From Mycogone perniciosa (lineage: Eukaryota; Ascomycota; Sordariomycetes; Hypocreales; Hypocreaceae), in assembly GCA_025331125.1 (NCBI GenBank), contig JAOALB010000081.1, forward strand, positions 1 through 64,000: a stretch of 64,000 bases of DNA, given 5' to 3'. The notes beneath the pieces were generated by a model, which saw nothing but the letters and a program-made list of their open reading frames with translations, was not told where the DNA came from and ran no database searches. Made by a program: the position numbers and the translations under genes. Below, in pieces: positions 1 to 10,093 of this stretch (its first letter is position 1; each line of letters opens with the position of its first letter).

Positions 1-377
1 GATAAGCAAGAGTGTCGAATTCTATCATTTTATGCATTCGTCAATGAGCCCTCATACTGTTGATCTGTGATTGATAAGATAGGTCCTCACATCCTTATGC
101 TCCGTTTCAACTGGACTAGTATTGACCCGTTGGCCAAAGTTGAGGTACTACTTGATATAGCAGTGAGCCCACTGAAGTCGAAACGGCATATATTCTCGAT
201 ATATATAGCGTAAGATATTGCCTGTGCGGGATTGTATACTAACCTCATCACATCCCAAGCAGACTCAAAATCAGTTTCTTTGTCAGTATAAATAATGCAT
301 ATCAATCACAGATCAATTAACAGTATGAGGGCTCATTGGCACATGCATAAATGATAGAATTCGACACTCTTGCTGAT
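1..377. mobile_element. Terminal-inverted-repeat element (MITE-like)
   Basis: The first ~77 bases and bases ~298-377 are near-perfect inverted copies of each other (shared core AGCAAGAGTGTCGAATTC at each end), differing by a few substitutions, a 1-nt indel and a 4-nt indel. The ~220 bp between them has no credible reading frame. Long terminal inverted repeats on a sub-400-bp noncoding body fit a non-autonomous DNA transposon. The left end touches the window edge, so the target-site duplication cannot be read. A degraded MULE transposase lies just to the right; MULEs typically have long inverted repeats, so the two may belong to one family (inference). Confidence 0.75.
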
Positions 378-555
378 CCCAAGTTTGGTGGGAAAAGCGA
401 CCGCTTAAATACATGAAAACTTGCTAACTAGCTGATCATGACCAACCGGATCTAGGAAATCTAGGAAATCTAGCTGTCATGATATCGTCACTGACTTACG
501 GATCCGGCTGTTGTTGCAAGCTAGTTGGAAATCAAGGAATGTGTATTGGAATGTG

Positions 556-1005
556 TCATGATGTGGAACTATCCGTTACTGAGGTTGACAACGCATTTCC
601 ACGCCTCATATATCCTATCTGCCCTATACTCGTACACAGTTGCAGTAGAACTCGAAACGCCTTGCTCAGCACTATCTTACATTGCAGCTCGGGCATCAAC
701 ATTGTTTTGAACAGTTCTGCCAGCTTCATTATCACCATCCTCGTCCGTATTGTTGTTGTTCCTCCCTGGTCTCTTCTATCGCGTTTTAACTTTAGCCTTA
801 ATATTGGCGTTGATATGGTAGATACAGAGCGGCCGTTTTTTATCAGGGAAAACATACCCAAGTGCGTTCTCGAGGTCCTGCTCTTTATCTGTGATAGCGA
901 TAACTGAAGCTGGGGCGCCAATTTCAGCGCGGAGCGAATCTAGCTGCTCACAGAGCCATTAAAAGCCGTCTTCCTTCCCTGTGTTGATAAGGCTAAAGGC
1001 GGAAT
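556..1005 (-). pseudogene. Mutator-like (MULE) transposase relic
   Basis: Reading the minus strand from about 1000 to 780 gives a frame with the MULE transposase signature: AITDKEQDLENALG, then VFPDKK and LCIYHINANIKAK. This matches the family pattern TD-x(5)-L-x-NA ... VFP ... LC-x-WHI-x-N-V. The frame is broken by a TAA where Gln is plausible and by a TAG directly after KTR where Trp is plausible; both are C-to-T or G-to-A changes as expected from repeat-induced point mutation. Further downstream in the same frame the translation stays partly readable with more stops. It is a dead fragment of the catalytic core; the rest of the transposase was not found. Confidence 0.7.
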
Positions 1006-1285
1006 TAGTGATAGACTTCTAGTCAGTGATTCCAGTCGCTTAGAACAGATACATGTTAAATCTGTTGGTTTTATATATCCTGTGAAGTCCTAGTACTTCT
1101 AGGAACCGCTTCTATATTATCCTACAGTACAGATATATGTAAAAAAAAACGCCTTCAATCTTGGTATCGAGATCAAACTTGATGTAGTGACTGTAACAGG
1201 GCTAGAAGGGGTGCTAATCTTGGACAATAGACTATTCCACTAGCTGTACAACTGGCGAAAGATCCGTCAATCTGGGCCTGTATTT

Positions 1286-1690
1286 GTGACGATCCGGGTT
1301 CGTTCTCAACAGTCAAACCGGGGTTCGTGGGTTTATGTTGACAGAGAGGTCAGGGATGAATACTGAGCAGGGCAACGTGGTCACGATTCTGTAGAACAGG
1401 TGGTTCTGGTGAATACAATTGTTAACGACTATCTAAGTAACTGTACTAAACGAGTGACAAGCCAGTCGTATATATACAAAGGAAATCTTCATGCGATCAC
1501 TGGTATCCCAGTGAGCGTTGCCGTGATCACTGCGATAGTGCGGTGATCGAGTAAGTGATCACACTTCTTGGTGTAGTGAGCGTTTGAGTGATCACCCTTA
1601 GCGCGGTGATCACTTCCTGATGATTGGTTGGCGCAACCGATATTCTCCCGCGTCCCCGTGACCTGGTCTTCGACATGGTCGGGTCGTGAC
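1286..1690. repeat. LTR-like dispersed repeat, copy 1
   Basis: About 400 bp that recurs in the same orientation at 4937-5315. The best-conserved block (1320-1490) shares TTCGTGGGTTTATGTTGAC and AGTGACAAGCCAGTCGTAT with the second copy. Most differences are C/T or G/A transitions, as after RIP. The right third is more diverged but again similar near the GGTCGGGTCGTGACA stretch. Size, non-coding nature and direct orientation resemble solo or paired LTRs; no primer-binding site or polypurine tract was identified. Confidence 0.6.
1523..1613. repeat. Cluster of GTGATCAC palindromes
   Basis: Four perfect copies of the 8-bp palindrome GTGATCAC lie at 1523-1530, 1555-1562, 1588-1595 and 1606-1613. 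Near-copies occur at about 1493 and 1542, and one isolated perfect copy at 2212-2219. Spacing of the perfect copies is 32, 33 and 18 bp. They sit inside LTR-like copy 1 in the part least conserved with copy 2. Symmetry and regular spacing would suit binding sites of a dimeric protein, but nothing identifies one. Confidence 0.5.
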
Positions 1691-2990
1691 AGTATTGCTG
1701 TGAGGCTATCTAAAGCTTCTCTGCTAATCCATTATCTATCATTATAGATGTCTTTTTAATGGAAATAGGGATAGTTAGCGGCACTTAAGTCCCTGATAAT
1801 ATCGGTCATCTCTTAGGCAGGAAGTGCTCTGTGCTTGGATGGATTAGTCTTAAGCAGTTGCGGCTTTTCCGTTCATCAATAATAAATAGTATATGTAAAA
1901 AGGTTAAGAGACTATGGGTAGTTGTGTAAAGGGTAGCCAACGCGATAAGATCATTTCTAGTTAAATCTCTTCATCGTTATTGCTGTGATTTGGAAAGGGT
2001 AGTCAATCCTTTCTGACAACAACTTTCGCACGCCTATATTCTTTAGAATCTCGCTTCCCTAAAAGATCATAATAGAGGATATAACAGGTGTTTATTAATG
2101 CAACGTTAACTTTATAGCGAGATGAACTCCTCTCAATTGAAATCGCGGCTCCGTTATTCCGATAAAATTTGTCACGGTACCAACCATGACCCGAAGTCGA
2201 CGCGTGGGCACGTGATCACCGCTTTGTAGTTGGATGGTACTCCCTACGAAGTATGGCTCGATAATTGATCAGTGATAATACAGATGATCCAGGATTGATG
2301 AGCGATTTACATGGTCCATTCGGTATATCGTTCTTCCGCTCCGCCTTATGTCATCAGACCACGTGGAGTTATGGCCATGGATCTGGTCTTTGCTCCGCGA
2401 TGCCCCTCAGTCACTGCGGCTGGTCTTCAACTTCGCTATTATCAAAATCGAAAGCACCCAGCAGCTTGGGGTTGTCTGCAGTATCGCTATACTAGGCCAA
2501 TTGCGGGTTCAAATGGAAATCCGTTACGACATATAGAATTGATGTTGTTGTGATTGAAGGTGTTGTGGAAGAGGAATTGAAAGCTAGGAAGATTTCATTG
2601 TATACGCACAGATTATCTATCTGGTAGCAATTTTTGTCCGTCTCAATAGCATTAACCGTTCTACGGAGTAAAAGGATATTAAAATCGGCGTTAACAGGAA
2701 TTTATTTTAGATTCATCTAAATATAGTTACTACTATATACTAACTAGTATTGTAGTAATACCCTAAAAGAACTTAACTCAAATCATAAAGAAGAGTACTC
2801 CCTAGCTTTTAAAAAAACCCTAGTAGCGATAAAAAACAGCTTAAGTTAATAGTGCTCTCCTATTTTAAACAACACTACTTACACTACTTAACATTCAACA
2901 TACAGTAAATACTAATACACTATGAATGAAAATGAAAGATACCTAAGTTTATAGTACCCACTATCATAATCTATCCGTCCCCTTCTAGCA
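1691..2990. other. AT-rich gene-free stretch
   Basis: Mostly AT-rich, with short frames that have no recognisable content. Bases 2690-2960 are especially AT-rich and run up to the 3' end of the M20 gene. Probably decayed repeat DNA. Confidence 0.5.
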
Positions 2991-4517
2991 CTAAGAGCGC
3001 CTAATAAGCGTAGTTGCCTGGGCGTATTTGGCCGGGTCACTAAGCAGCTCAATAGCAAGCTGCGACTCGGCACGGGCTACAATCTCAGTCTGCGTATATG
3101 AGAACTCAGTTCCAGCAATCCTCTGGAAGAGGGGCTCATGGTTAAAAACGCAGGGACCACCAGGGGCGCAGATGTTGTAGTTGGCGTGGAGGACCACCTT
3201 GGCCACGCTAAGCAGAGAGTGGGTGACAGGGTCTAACACAGGATCCTGAATCCAAGAGCCGTCGGACGAGGCAGGCGCAACAGTGCTGTTCACAAAGTTA
3301 AGACCATAGTTAGGGCTATTGGCGATATTGATAAACTGATTAGCCCACCAGGGGTCCACCTCGAGAGCAGGATACTTGGCGTCATGTGAGATACCACTAG
3401 GGAGGCCGCCGAGGGCATTGGTAACGTAGTTAGCAACAACGGGCATGTCGATAGAGTATCGGGTACGCATATTGATCGTGATGTCGAGCTCGTTAATCGA
3501 GGTATTGCCAGGCAAGTACCACTGAGCGGTGGGGCTATTCAGAGCCTGGAATGCCGCGATAGAGAGATCAAGAGCTCCCTTCGTGGTCTCAGAAGAGTGA
3601 CCACCAGGGCCAGTGATATTGAGGGCGACGCCATTAGCATCGTTGAAGACAGTGTAGGCGACGCCTGGGTATGTTGTGTCTAGGATCGACGCAAGAGTTT
3701 TGTTGACGGCATCGAGACTGGGACCAGTGACACCTAGGCTGTTGAAGCTCTGGACAACGTTGGTAGCATACTGCCCGACGTTCTCAATGCCGGTGGCAGA
3801 AGAGGAGGTGCCAGGAAGCTTGCCTCTGAGGCCCTTGACAATAACAAGAGCATTATACGCCTTGAAAACAGCCTCCTGGTGAGTCTGGCCACTAAACGTG
3901 GCAAAGAAGTTCAGGCGGGCGTTCATAGGGTTAATGGCACTTATGGTAGTAGGGTGAGCCATCAGCCAGATATCGGCCGCATCGAAAGCATTGGCATTAT
4001 TGAGCTTGAACTTGCCGGCGGCATTCTCCTCATCGGGAGTGCCCTGCAAGATAACTATACCAGGAATATCATAGTGGGCAAGTGCCTGGGCAGTTAGGCT
4101 AGCGCCGGTGATGCCGTTAAGAGCAATATGGTTATGACCACAAGCATGGCCAATGCCAACTAAGGCATCGTACTCAGCAAGGAAACCAATTGCAGGCAGT
4201 TTGTCATTAAAGCCGGCAGGGCGGTGCTCGTAGATGGCCGTGAAAGCCGTGGGCAAGTTGTAGGAATGCGGCACAACTTTCCAGCCAGGGGTTTCAGAGA
4301 AGTGACTAACAATCCAGTCGTGAGCGTGTGTCTCATTGAGACCGAGCTCGGGGGAGTTGTAGATATCAATCGAAATTTTCTTCAACGCTGGGAAAGATAA
4401 AGCAGAAGCACTCTTCAAGAAGTTCTCAAGGTCAGAAAGGTCAAGGGTCTTAGTAGCCTTGGCAGCTCCAAGAGTCGCCAGGAAAAGGGTTGTTAAGGAC
4501 GGGAGCATCTTAGGCAA
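2991..4517 (-). CDS. Secreted M20-family amidohydrolase/peptidase
   Basis: Intronless frame of 508 residues. A hydrophobic stretch at residues 5-20 (LPSLTTLFLATLGAAKA) looks like a secretion signal. The metallopeptidase M20 core is clear: SPELGLNETHAH at 54-66, EYDALVGIGHACGHNH at 115-130 with the metal-binding His/Cys/His, and GTPDEENAAGK at 159-169 with the Glu pair that supplies the catalytic base in this family; GPGGHSS near 305 belongs to the lid/dimer domain. Family members cleave the amide bond of N-acyl amino acids or short peptides, here presumably outside the cell; the substrate is not evident. The gene sits in an AT-rich island between two direct copies of an LTR-like repeat, an unusual place for an intact enzyme gene. 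Confidence 0.85.
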   Translation of the reverse strand: MPKMLPSLTTLFLATLGAAKATKTLDLSDLENFLKSASALSFPALKKISIDIYNSPELGLNETHAHDWIVSHFSETPGWKVVPHSYNLPTAFTAIYEHRPAGFNDKLPAIGFLAEYDALVGIGHACGHNHIALNGITGASLTAQALAHYDIPGIVILQGTPDEENAAGKFKLNNANAFDAADIWLMAHPTTISAINPMNARLNFFATFSGQTHQEAVFKAYNALVIVKGLRGKLPGTSSSATGIENVGQYATNVVQSFNSLGVTGPSLDAVNKTLASILDTTYPGVAYTVFNDANGVALNITGPGGHSSETTKGALDLSIAAFQALNSPTAQWYLPGNTSINELDITINMRTRYSIDMPVVANYVTNALGGLPSGISHDAKYPALEVDPWWANQFINIANSPNYGLNFVNSTVAPASSDGSWIQDPVLDPVTHSLLSVAKVVLHANYNICAPGGPCVFNHEPLFQRIAGTEFSYTQTEIVARAESQLAIELLSDPAKYAQATTLIRRS

Positions 4518-4936
4518 TGCAGAAGATGAAAGATTGCTTGACTCCTGCTGGTACTTTGTAGATATCCCGTTCCCTTTATAGGAAATTTAGAAAAGTTGTT
4601 TCCTAAAACGATACCCTTGGCTTAGTATTGTATTTACAACTTCGGCTTTCGGGGGTAAATATTAGTATCCGGGCATGGGTTCCTATGCCCGGCTTATAGG
4701 AAGAATTGTGATTCTATCCCTGCTACTATGGCAATTCTATAGGTGCTAGTGATTTGTTTTTCGGGTTAATGTTAGCACTTCGGAGTTTACAGAGTAGTAC
4801 GCTCTTAGACGATAGCTGACAGGGGTCTGTGACGATATATAGAGGGTCTTTATCCCTGACTCCATAGAAGTAGGGATTGCTTCCTCCTTAGAAGTCAATG
4901 AAGTCTTTCTGTATGCTATTGTGTTGGGAACCAGCC

Positions 4937-5315
4937 ATGTCTGACGATTCGGGTTGATTCTCAAGGCATAAACTGGGGTTCGTGGGTTTATGTTGACAGA
5001 GAGGTCAGGGATGAATATTAAGCAGGGCAACGTCATTATTCTATGCAATAGGCGGTTCTAGTGAATGCAATTATTAACCACTGTCTAAGTAACTATACTA
5101 AATGAGTGACAAGCCAGTCGTATACATATAAAGGGAATAATTGTGGATTACCTTAGATTGCATCCGTTTCCTGGTAATCCATGGTGAGTCTTTTCGTCGG
5201 CTCACTAGAATCACTTTTTAGTTCGTGGTGATCCAAGTGACCCAATGCTAATTAGTCCTCCTACCCGAGGTTCCCGGGTACGTACCATGTCACGTTCTTA
5301 TAATGGTCGGATCAT
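4937..5315. repeat. LTR-like dispersed repeat, copy 2
   Basis: Direct copy of the repeat at 1286-1690, best conserved at 4975-5135. The two copies lie about 3.65 kb apart and bracket the M20 gene. The GTGATCAC cluster of copy 1 is not reproduced; only GTGATCC-like remnants occur near 5228. Bases 5316-5577 contain nothing recognisable. Confidence 0.6.
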
Positions 5316-5577
5316 GACACCACGGCCTTCCCGTGATACTTGGTCCCTCACTTCCTTTAACACTAGCCAAATCCCTGACAGACGCTTGAAGATTGCCGCG
5401 CTTGCTTATATTGAGGCGGCTTTATTTAAAGGCTCTTTTTTTTCTTTTTTGCAAAATCATGGTCCTTATTTTTAAGTGCTGCATACTGCAATCCATCGGC
5501 CCATTATAACACCAATTACAACAATATCTTGGTAAGTCAATATCTGTATTTTCACGCCTCGCAGCTTCTATACTCTT

Positions 5578-6650
5578 CTAGTTAGTATGTGCGGCATCTT
5601 CTAGCTGCTGTACAAACCCATAAAGCTCTACCACTTTCTGTTCAGTTTCATACTTCCTCTTCTCTTGAAGATCGTATGTCGCGCGAAGCGCATCAACCAT
5701 AAATGGTTTCAACGGTGATTTCTTGGCGGCATCATAGTTATACACCACAATATCCTCAAAGCACCTCGCTGCAGGTCGTTTTTGTCGTTCCGAGTATATA
5801 ACAGCCTCTAGCAGGAAGCGATCAGAGTTATAATCCGGTTTTGTTGTAAGTTTATGAAGGACGGTGACCTCATCGGGATAGACCATGGGCTTTGTAGACA
5901 CTCAGTCAGCTTCAATCTAGGTAGTCAAATGGCCAGGCCATTTTACTCACAAATTTGTAATCTGTTTTAATGCTCCCTAGGATAAGACCAATGCCGCGAG
6001 GGGCCATAAGCGTAGCCCACTCCTGCTCATACTTGGCGTCACCCAATTTTCCGAGCATCCTCGTCCAGTTAACACGACCAGACTCGGCGAAGCGATTGTA
6101 AATGATGTTATTGACATGTCCTGCGAGAGTCAGCACTGCACCTAATCATATCGTGACAAAGGTGGCTCTACCCTAAGTACATTGTTAGAGTAGCTCGAGA
6201 TTCTACGAGCAGTGCAGGAGACAGAGAACTTACCATGCTATCCTTTAACATGGCACAACATCAAATCCCGTTAACACTAATCAATATTCATAGTACTGCT
6301 CGTTTTTCGAAACCTACCATATCACCCCATTGCACGGCATGTTTATCAACTCCCCTTCGATTCGGGTCGGCCAGAAACCCCTCTCTCCCAGCCGCGAGCT
6401 CCAGCCAGCTATTCTCCAGGTAACTCAGACGCCCTTTGAGCTCATCGGCTTCTGTTGCAGATAGTTTCAGAGCAAGACAATTCCTCATTCGTATCTGTAG
6501 CTCCGATAACCACCTCGGGTCAAACGCTCGGGTTTCCGGTGTCTGCACTTGAGATCGTTTGTGCACAGTAGTCGTAAAGTTGCGGATAAACGGTGATGGC
6601 ACACTGCATGCCAAGGAGCGGCTGCTCAGTCTTATAATTGATCCCTTCAT
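5578..6650 (-). CDS. Mitochondrial hot-dog thioesterase-like protein, frame broken by 1 nt
   Basis: Exons: 6650-6318, a 9-nt exon 6242-6234, 6120-5951, 5889-5578. The N-terminus (IIRLSSRSL, then RNFTTTVHKR) is an Arg/Ser-rich mitochondrial presequence. The 4HBT/hot-dog signature is split over three exons: QWGDM ends exon 1, the micro-exon encodes DSM, exon 3 begins with GHVNN followed by NRFAESGRVNW, and PMVYPDEVTVLHKL opens exon 4. Splice sites are strong: donors GTAGGT, GTAAGT and GTGAGT. The exons sum to 824 nt, one short of a multiple of three, and the missing base falls at the exon-3 acceptor (6121), where the frame needs one more G. Family members hydrolyse acyl thioesters; this fungal branch is uncharacterised. 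Either a sequence error or a recent lesion. Confidence 0.72.
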
Positions 6651-7129
6651 TTCGTTTGTTGTATCGCTGAGAGTTTCTGAGGTGACTTGAACTCATACAC
6701 AATCGAGTTTTATCATCTTCGTTGAGATGATGGAAGATCCCCGAATCTACCGGTTGTCCCAAATGATTTGTCATAACCCTCGGCTGAGTGGTCGCCGCGC
6801 CCCGGTGTCGGCCTTGATATTCGCCGGGATACAAAGTACAGTACGGAGTATGCCAGGATATTGTCAGATCTAGCCAATGAGCGTAACAGTCATACGCGAG
6901 GAAGCCTCTCAATTGAAGCTAGCCAGAAAACTAGAAAAATAGTATATCTATAAATATTCCATCTCTGTTAACCTACCTACCTAGGTACTCCGTACACGTA
7001 GGTACATATGCAGCTGTTGGCGGTATTCCTTGGATTATACACCGCCCAGAAAATAACAACACTTAAGGTGCAAAAAGTTTATCCTGCTTCTGAAAAAAAG
7101 AATGAAAAGAACAAAAAGAAACGCGACCC
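6651..7129. other. Intergenic stretch
   Basis: No gene seen. Contains TACGGAGTA at 6842-6850 and GTACTCCGTAC at 6985-6995. Confidence 0.5.
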
Positions 7130-7571
7130 AAAACCATGGCATAGCATACACAACAGTCCTTCCTCAACAGCAGCGCCGATCGCCTCTTGCAACTGCGTCC
7201 ATCCATAAATAATAGGCTTATTGTCAAAGTTAGTTGTATCCGGCGACAAGATGCCCCTGGCAAAAACCTCGTCGTCATCTCCTCCAAGATCGACGGCGGG
7301 AATACCTTTGAATAAATGCACCCAACTCATGTCTCTCTACCGGCTTCACTTCCACATATTTCCCCATCGCTGCAGGGAACGCCACCTGCAAATCCCTTGG
7401 ACTATAGGACTCCGGCCCGTGGAGCTCAAACACATACGGTCTTGATCGTCGCAAGTGTACATAGACACAATGTCCCGCGTTCCAACCATAGACGCTTTCC
7501 ACTCTAGAGGCGTGATGGTGGAGAAGAAGTAGGGCTCTGTACTTTTTTAGTTCTCCATGAAGAATGCGCAC
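7130..7571 (-). pseudogene. NmrA-like NAD(P)-binding protein, C-terminal relic
   Basis: Two overlapping minus-strand frames together resemble the C-terminal half of NmrA-like family proteins. The first (from 7571) carries FELHGPESYSPRDLQVAF and MGKYVEVKPVERHELGAFI, the typical 'GPE-x-YSP-x-D' helix and following strand. It passes into a second frame near 7318 with KGIPAVDLGGDDDEV and later IIYGWTQLQEAIGAAV. The N-terminal Rossmann half with the GxxGxxG loop is absent upstream, and a frameshift separates the two parts. No intron explains the frame change. Judged a truncated, frameshifted remnant. Confidence 0.55.
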
Positions 7572-8159
7572 CTAGCAAAGTTGAGTTTAAGAGTGTCTGT
7601 GTCACCGATGATCTTCTCCGCTATGTTCTTTGTTGTCTTAAAGGCTTCATTCCATATTTATTATAGGAACTAGTATATATGCCGTCACGATAATCACGAC
7701 TCATCGGAATCTTCTGTTAAAGATATAATCGTTGAGCTTTGGGCATTAAGCTAAGAGATGTTAAGCAGAGATCTACACATAATACCTTCCAGACGATTCG
7801 TCCGGAGTGCACAATAATGTATTTAATCGACTGGTAAGTTCAGGCTACTGAGTGATATAAATGCTTTGGTGGAATATAACAACCAACGTTAATGCTAATG
7901 AGTAATAAAAATTAAGGTCACTATCAAACACTATATCATCATAAAAACGAGATAAGAGCGCAACGTCATCACAGGCTTGCTATTATTATGCTTGGTAAGA
8001 TATATCCCATATGCTTTGGTAGTTTATAAGGTCGTATTGTAGATGATTCCCACACCTGAAGCCAACGCCAACGTAGCGCTTCCACGAAAATAACAAGGCA
8101 GCCCCCTCCTCCCCCCAGACTGTTCGCAATCCCTCCTTTTGGTATTATGGTTCCATCTA
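7572..8159. other. AT-rich gene-free stretch
   Basis: Lies between the NmrA-like relic and the 3' end of the MFS gene. No reading frame or RNA recognised. Confidence 0.4.
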
Positions 8160-10093
8160 TCACCTTTTCGAAGGGAGGGCTAGAGACTGGCGACGACTAG
8201 CGGCGGGAGTACCCCGAGGGGTGCTAATTCTGCTCTCACCGAAGAATCGGTTCTGCTGGCTGTATCGGCGCTGACTGTGGTGATGACCGGATCCCGAGGC
8301 GGCGGAACCTGCAGACCTTTTAGTTAACATTATAGTCCGTTAACCGAATTATATGAGAGACATACCCCTGCGCATAGGATCGTAGGCAACGCTGGTGCGG
8401 CGACCTTCATTACCCTGGTCGTTACGAGCACCGGCCAGACGCTGAGCGAAAGGTGATCTCTTCCGCAGCTCAGGGCCCTTCCAGTAGATGACATAGACAG
8501 CAACCACCAAAACAAAAGAAATACAAAACAAAATAGTGCTGGCATACTCCAGGTTCCTGCCACTTTCTTTACCAATATTCTGGAAGAAAGGCAGAGCGGG
8601 GATCGTCAGGACACCAGCCAGGAAATCTCGAGACCAGCCGTTGCCCCCGGTGGCAGAAGCAGAATAGGGGCCGTAGGCGCAGACCATATAGTCGATGGTG
8701 GCCATGTAAATGGCGTAGTTAGCGATACCGACGATGGCGACAAAGATCATGGATCCGATCCAGTGGATAGGAGGGCCCTGGATAGTCCATGCGAAGCCAA
8801 TAAGACCGATGGGTAGGCAGGGAGCAGTATACAAGAGGAACCACAGACGGGACTCATACTGCGCACGCTCGTCGTTGGGCTTGGCGATTCTCTCTTTGAT
8901 GTTTCGCTTGATAGCAGGAATGAAGAGAAGCCAGGCAATCACGTAGCCGATACCAATGGGGATGAAGCTTAAACCAATCTCAATAATGCTGAATCCCCAC
9001 TGCTTGTAGACGAGGCCAAATGACTGAATGAACATGAAAATCAAAGCATCGGAGAAACCAGAAAGCAAAGAAAGCACTAGCACAATAGGCTCAGTGAGGA
9101 ACATCTTGAAGGGACGGACCCAGGTGGCGAGAACCTCCTTGGCGGAGAAGCGATCGGCGAAGGGGACAAGCTCATCGGGGCCCCAGATATTGGCACCGGT
9201 CTCTTCACGGCGCTTCTTGGCGATCCGATTCATGATGATGGTAGTTCGAGTCTCGGGAACGGTGAAGCAGTGGAGGAGCTGGACGAATCCGCCCAGAATG
9301 AGTTGCACCCAGATAGACCACCTACAAGCTGTTAGCAGCGTATGCATAGGGGCCTCATTTTTACAAACCTCCAATCCAGGTATTCCTCGGTGAAACCACC
9401 AACGATGGGACCCAAGACGGATCCTCCTACGGACGAGAAAACAACGTAGGCGACGGCATACTGCTGATTGTCCGCCTCCCACATATCGGCAATCATGCCT
9501 AGGGTAACAGAACCACCAGCGGAGGATAGACCACCAAGTGCACGGCCAACCATAATGCTCGCGAAGTTGGGAGCCAGGGCAACAGGAAGCTGCCAGATAT
9601 TGACAAGGAACAGCGAGAGCTGCAAGACCGGCCAGCGGCCAAACTCCTCGGACCAGGGAGCCCACAGCTCACAACCAAACGCGTAAAGCACCAGGAATAT
9701 CATTGCACCACACCGCGCGGCCTGGTCGCTGACATGAAACTCCTCGGCAATACCAGGAATTGCATTGGAGTAGAGCGACGTGTTGAAGTTCATCGACACC
9801 TGCACCCAGAAGATGACTGTCAGGATGTACCACTTCTTCCAGGTAGGGAAGCAATAGCCGAGCTCGCTGTAGCAGTCATCCTCCGTGATTTCGTACTTAT
9901 CGTAAGTGCCCAGCTTCTCGAGGTGCTCGCCACTAGCGGGGGTCGTCTCATCCTTGGGGTCGATGTTGTCGCTGCTAGAGCCCTCGCCATTGTGAGAGTT
10001 GTTGGACTGCAGCTTCTCGTTGGCAAGGTCCAAGTCCCTCTGGTTCAGGATTTGGGGAGGGTCCCCAGAGAAGTGGGTATGATGGGCCGACAT
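8160..10093 (-). CDS. MFS drug/polyamine-type transporter (DHA1 family)
   Basis: Exons 10093-9369, 9321-8366 and 8308-8160 give 609 residues, an exact multiple of three. A ~90-residue acidic cytoplasmic N-terminus precedes the first helix (WYILTVIFWVQVSMNF). Family marks: EEFGRWPVL after helix 2 (motif A), GRALGGLSSAGG, and GSVLGPIVGG in helix 5 (motif C of proton antiporters). Twelve hydrophobic segments can be placed, with a long central loop (RIAKKRREETG to KEVLATWVRPF). Such proteins export drugs, polyamines or metabolites across the plasma membrane; the substrate cannot be told. The last intron has two acceptors 8 nt apart; the CTGCAG site (used here) gives a Ser/Arg/Gln-rich tail, the upstream AAAAG site a different 3' frame ending at 8180. 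Confidence 0.85.

Noticed and set aside
479..907. Plus-strand 142-codon frame near the left end
   Set aside because: The minus strand of the same stretch carries the MULE transposase signature; the plus frame is its shadow.
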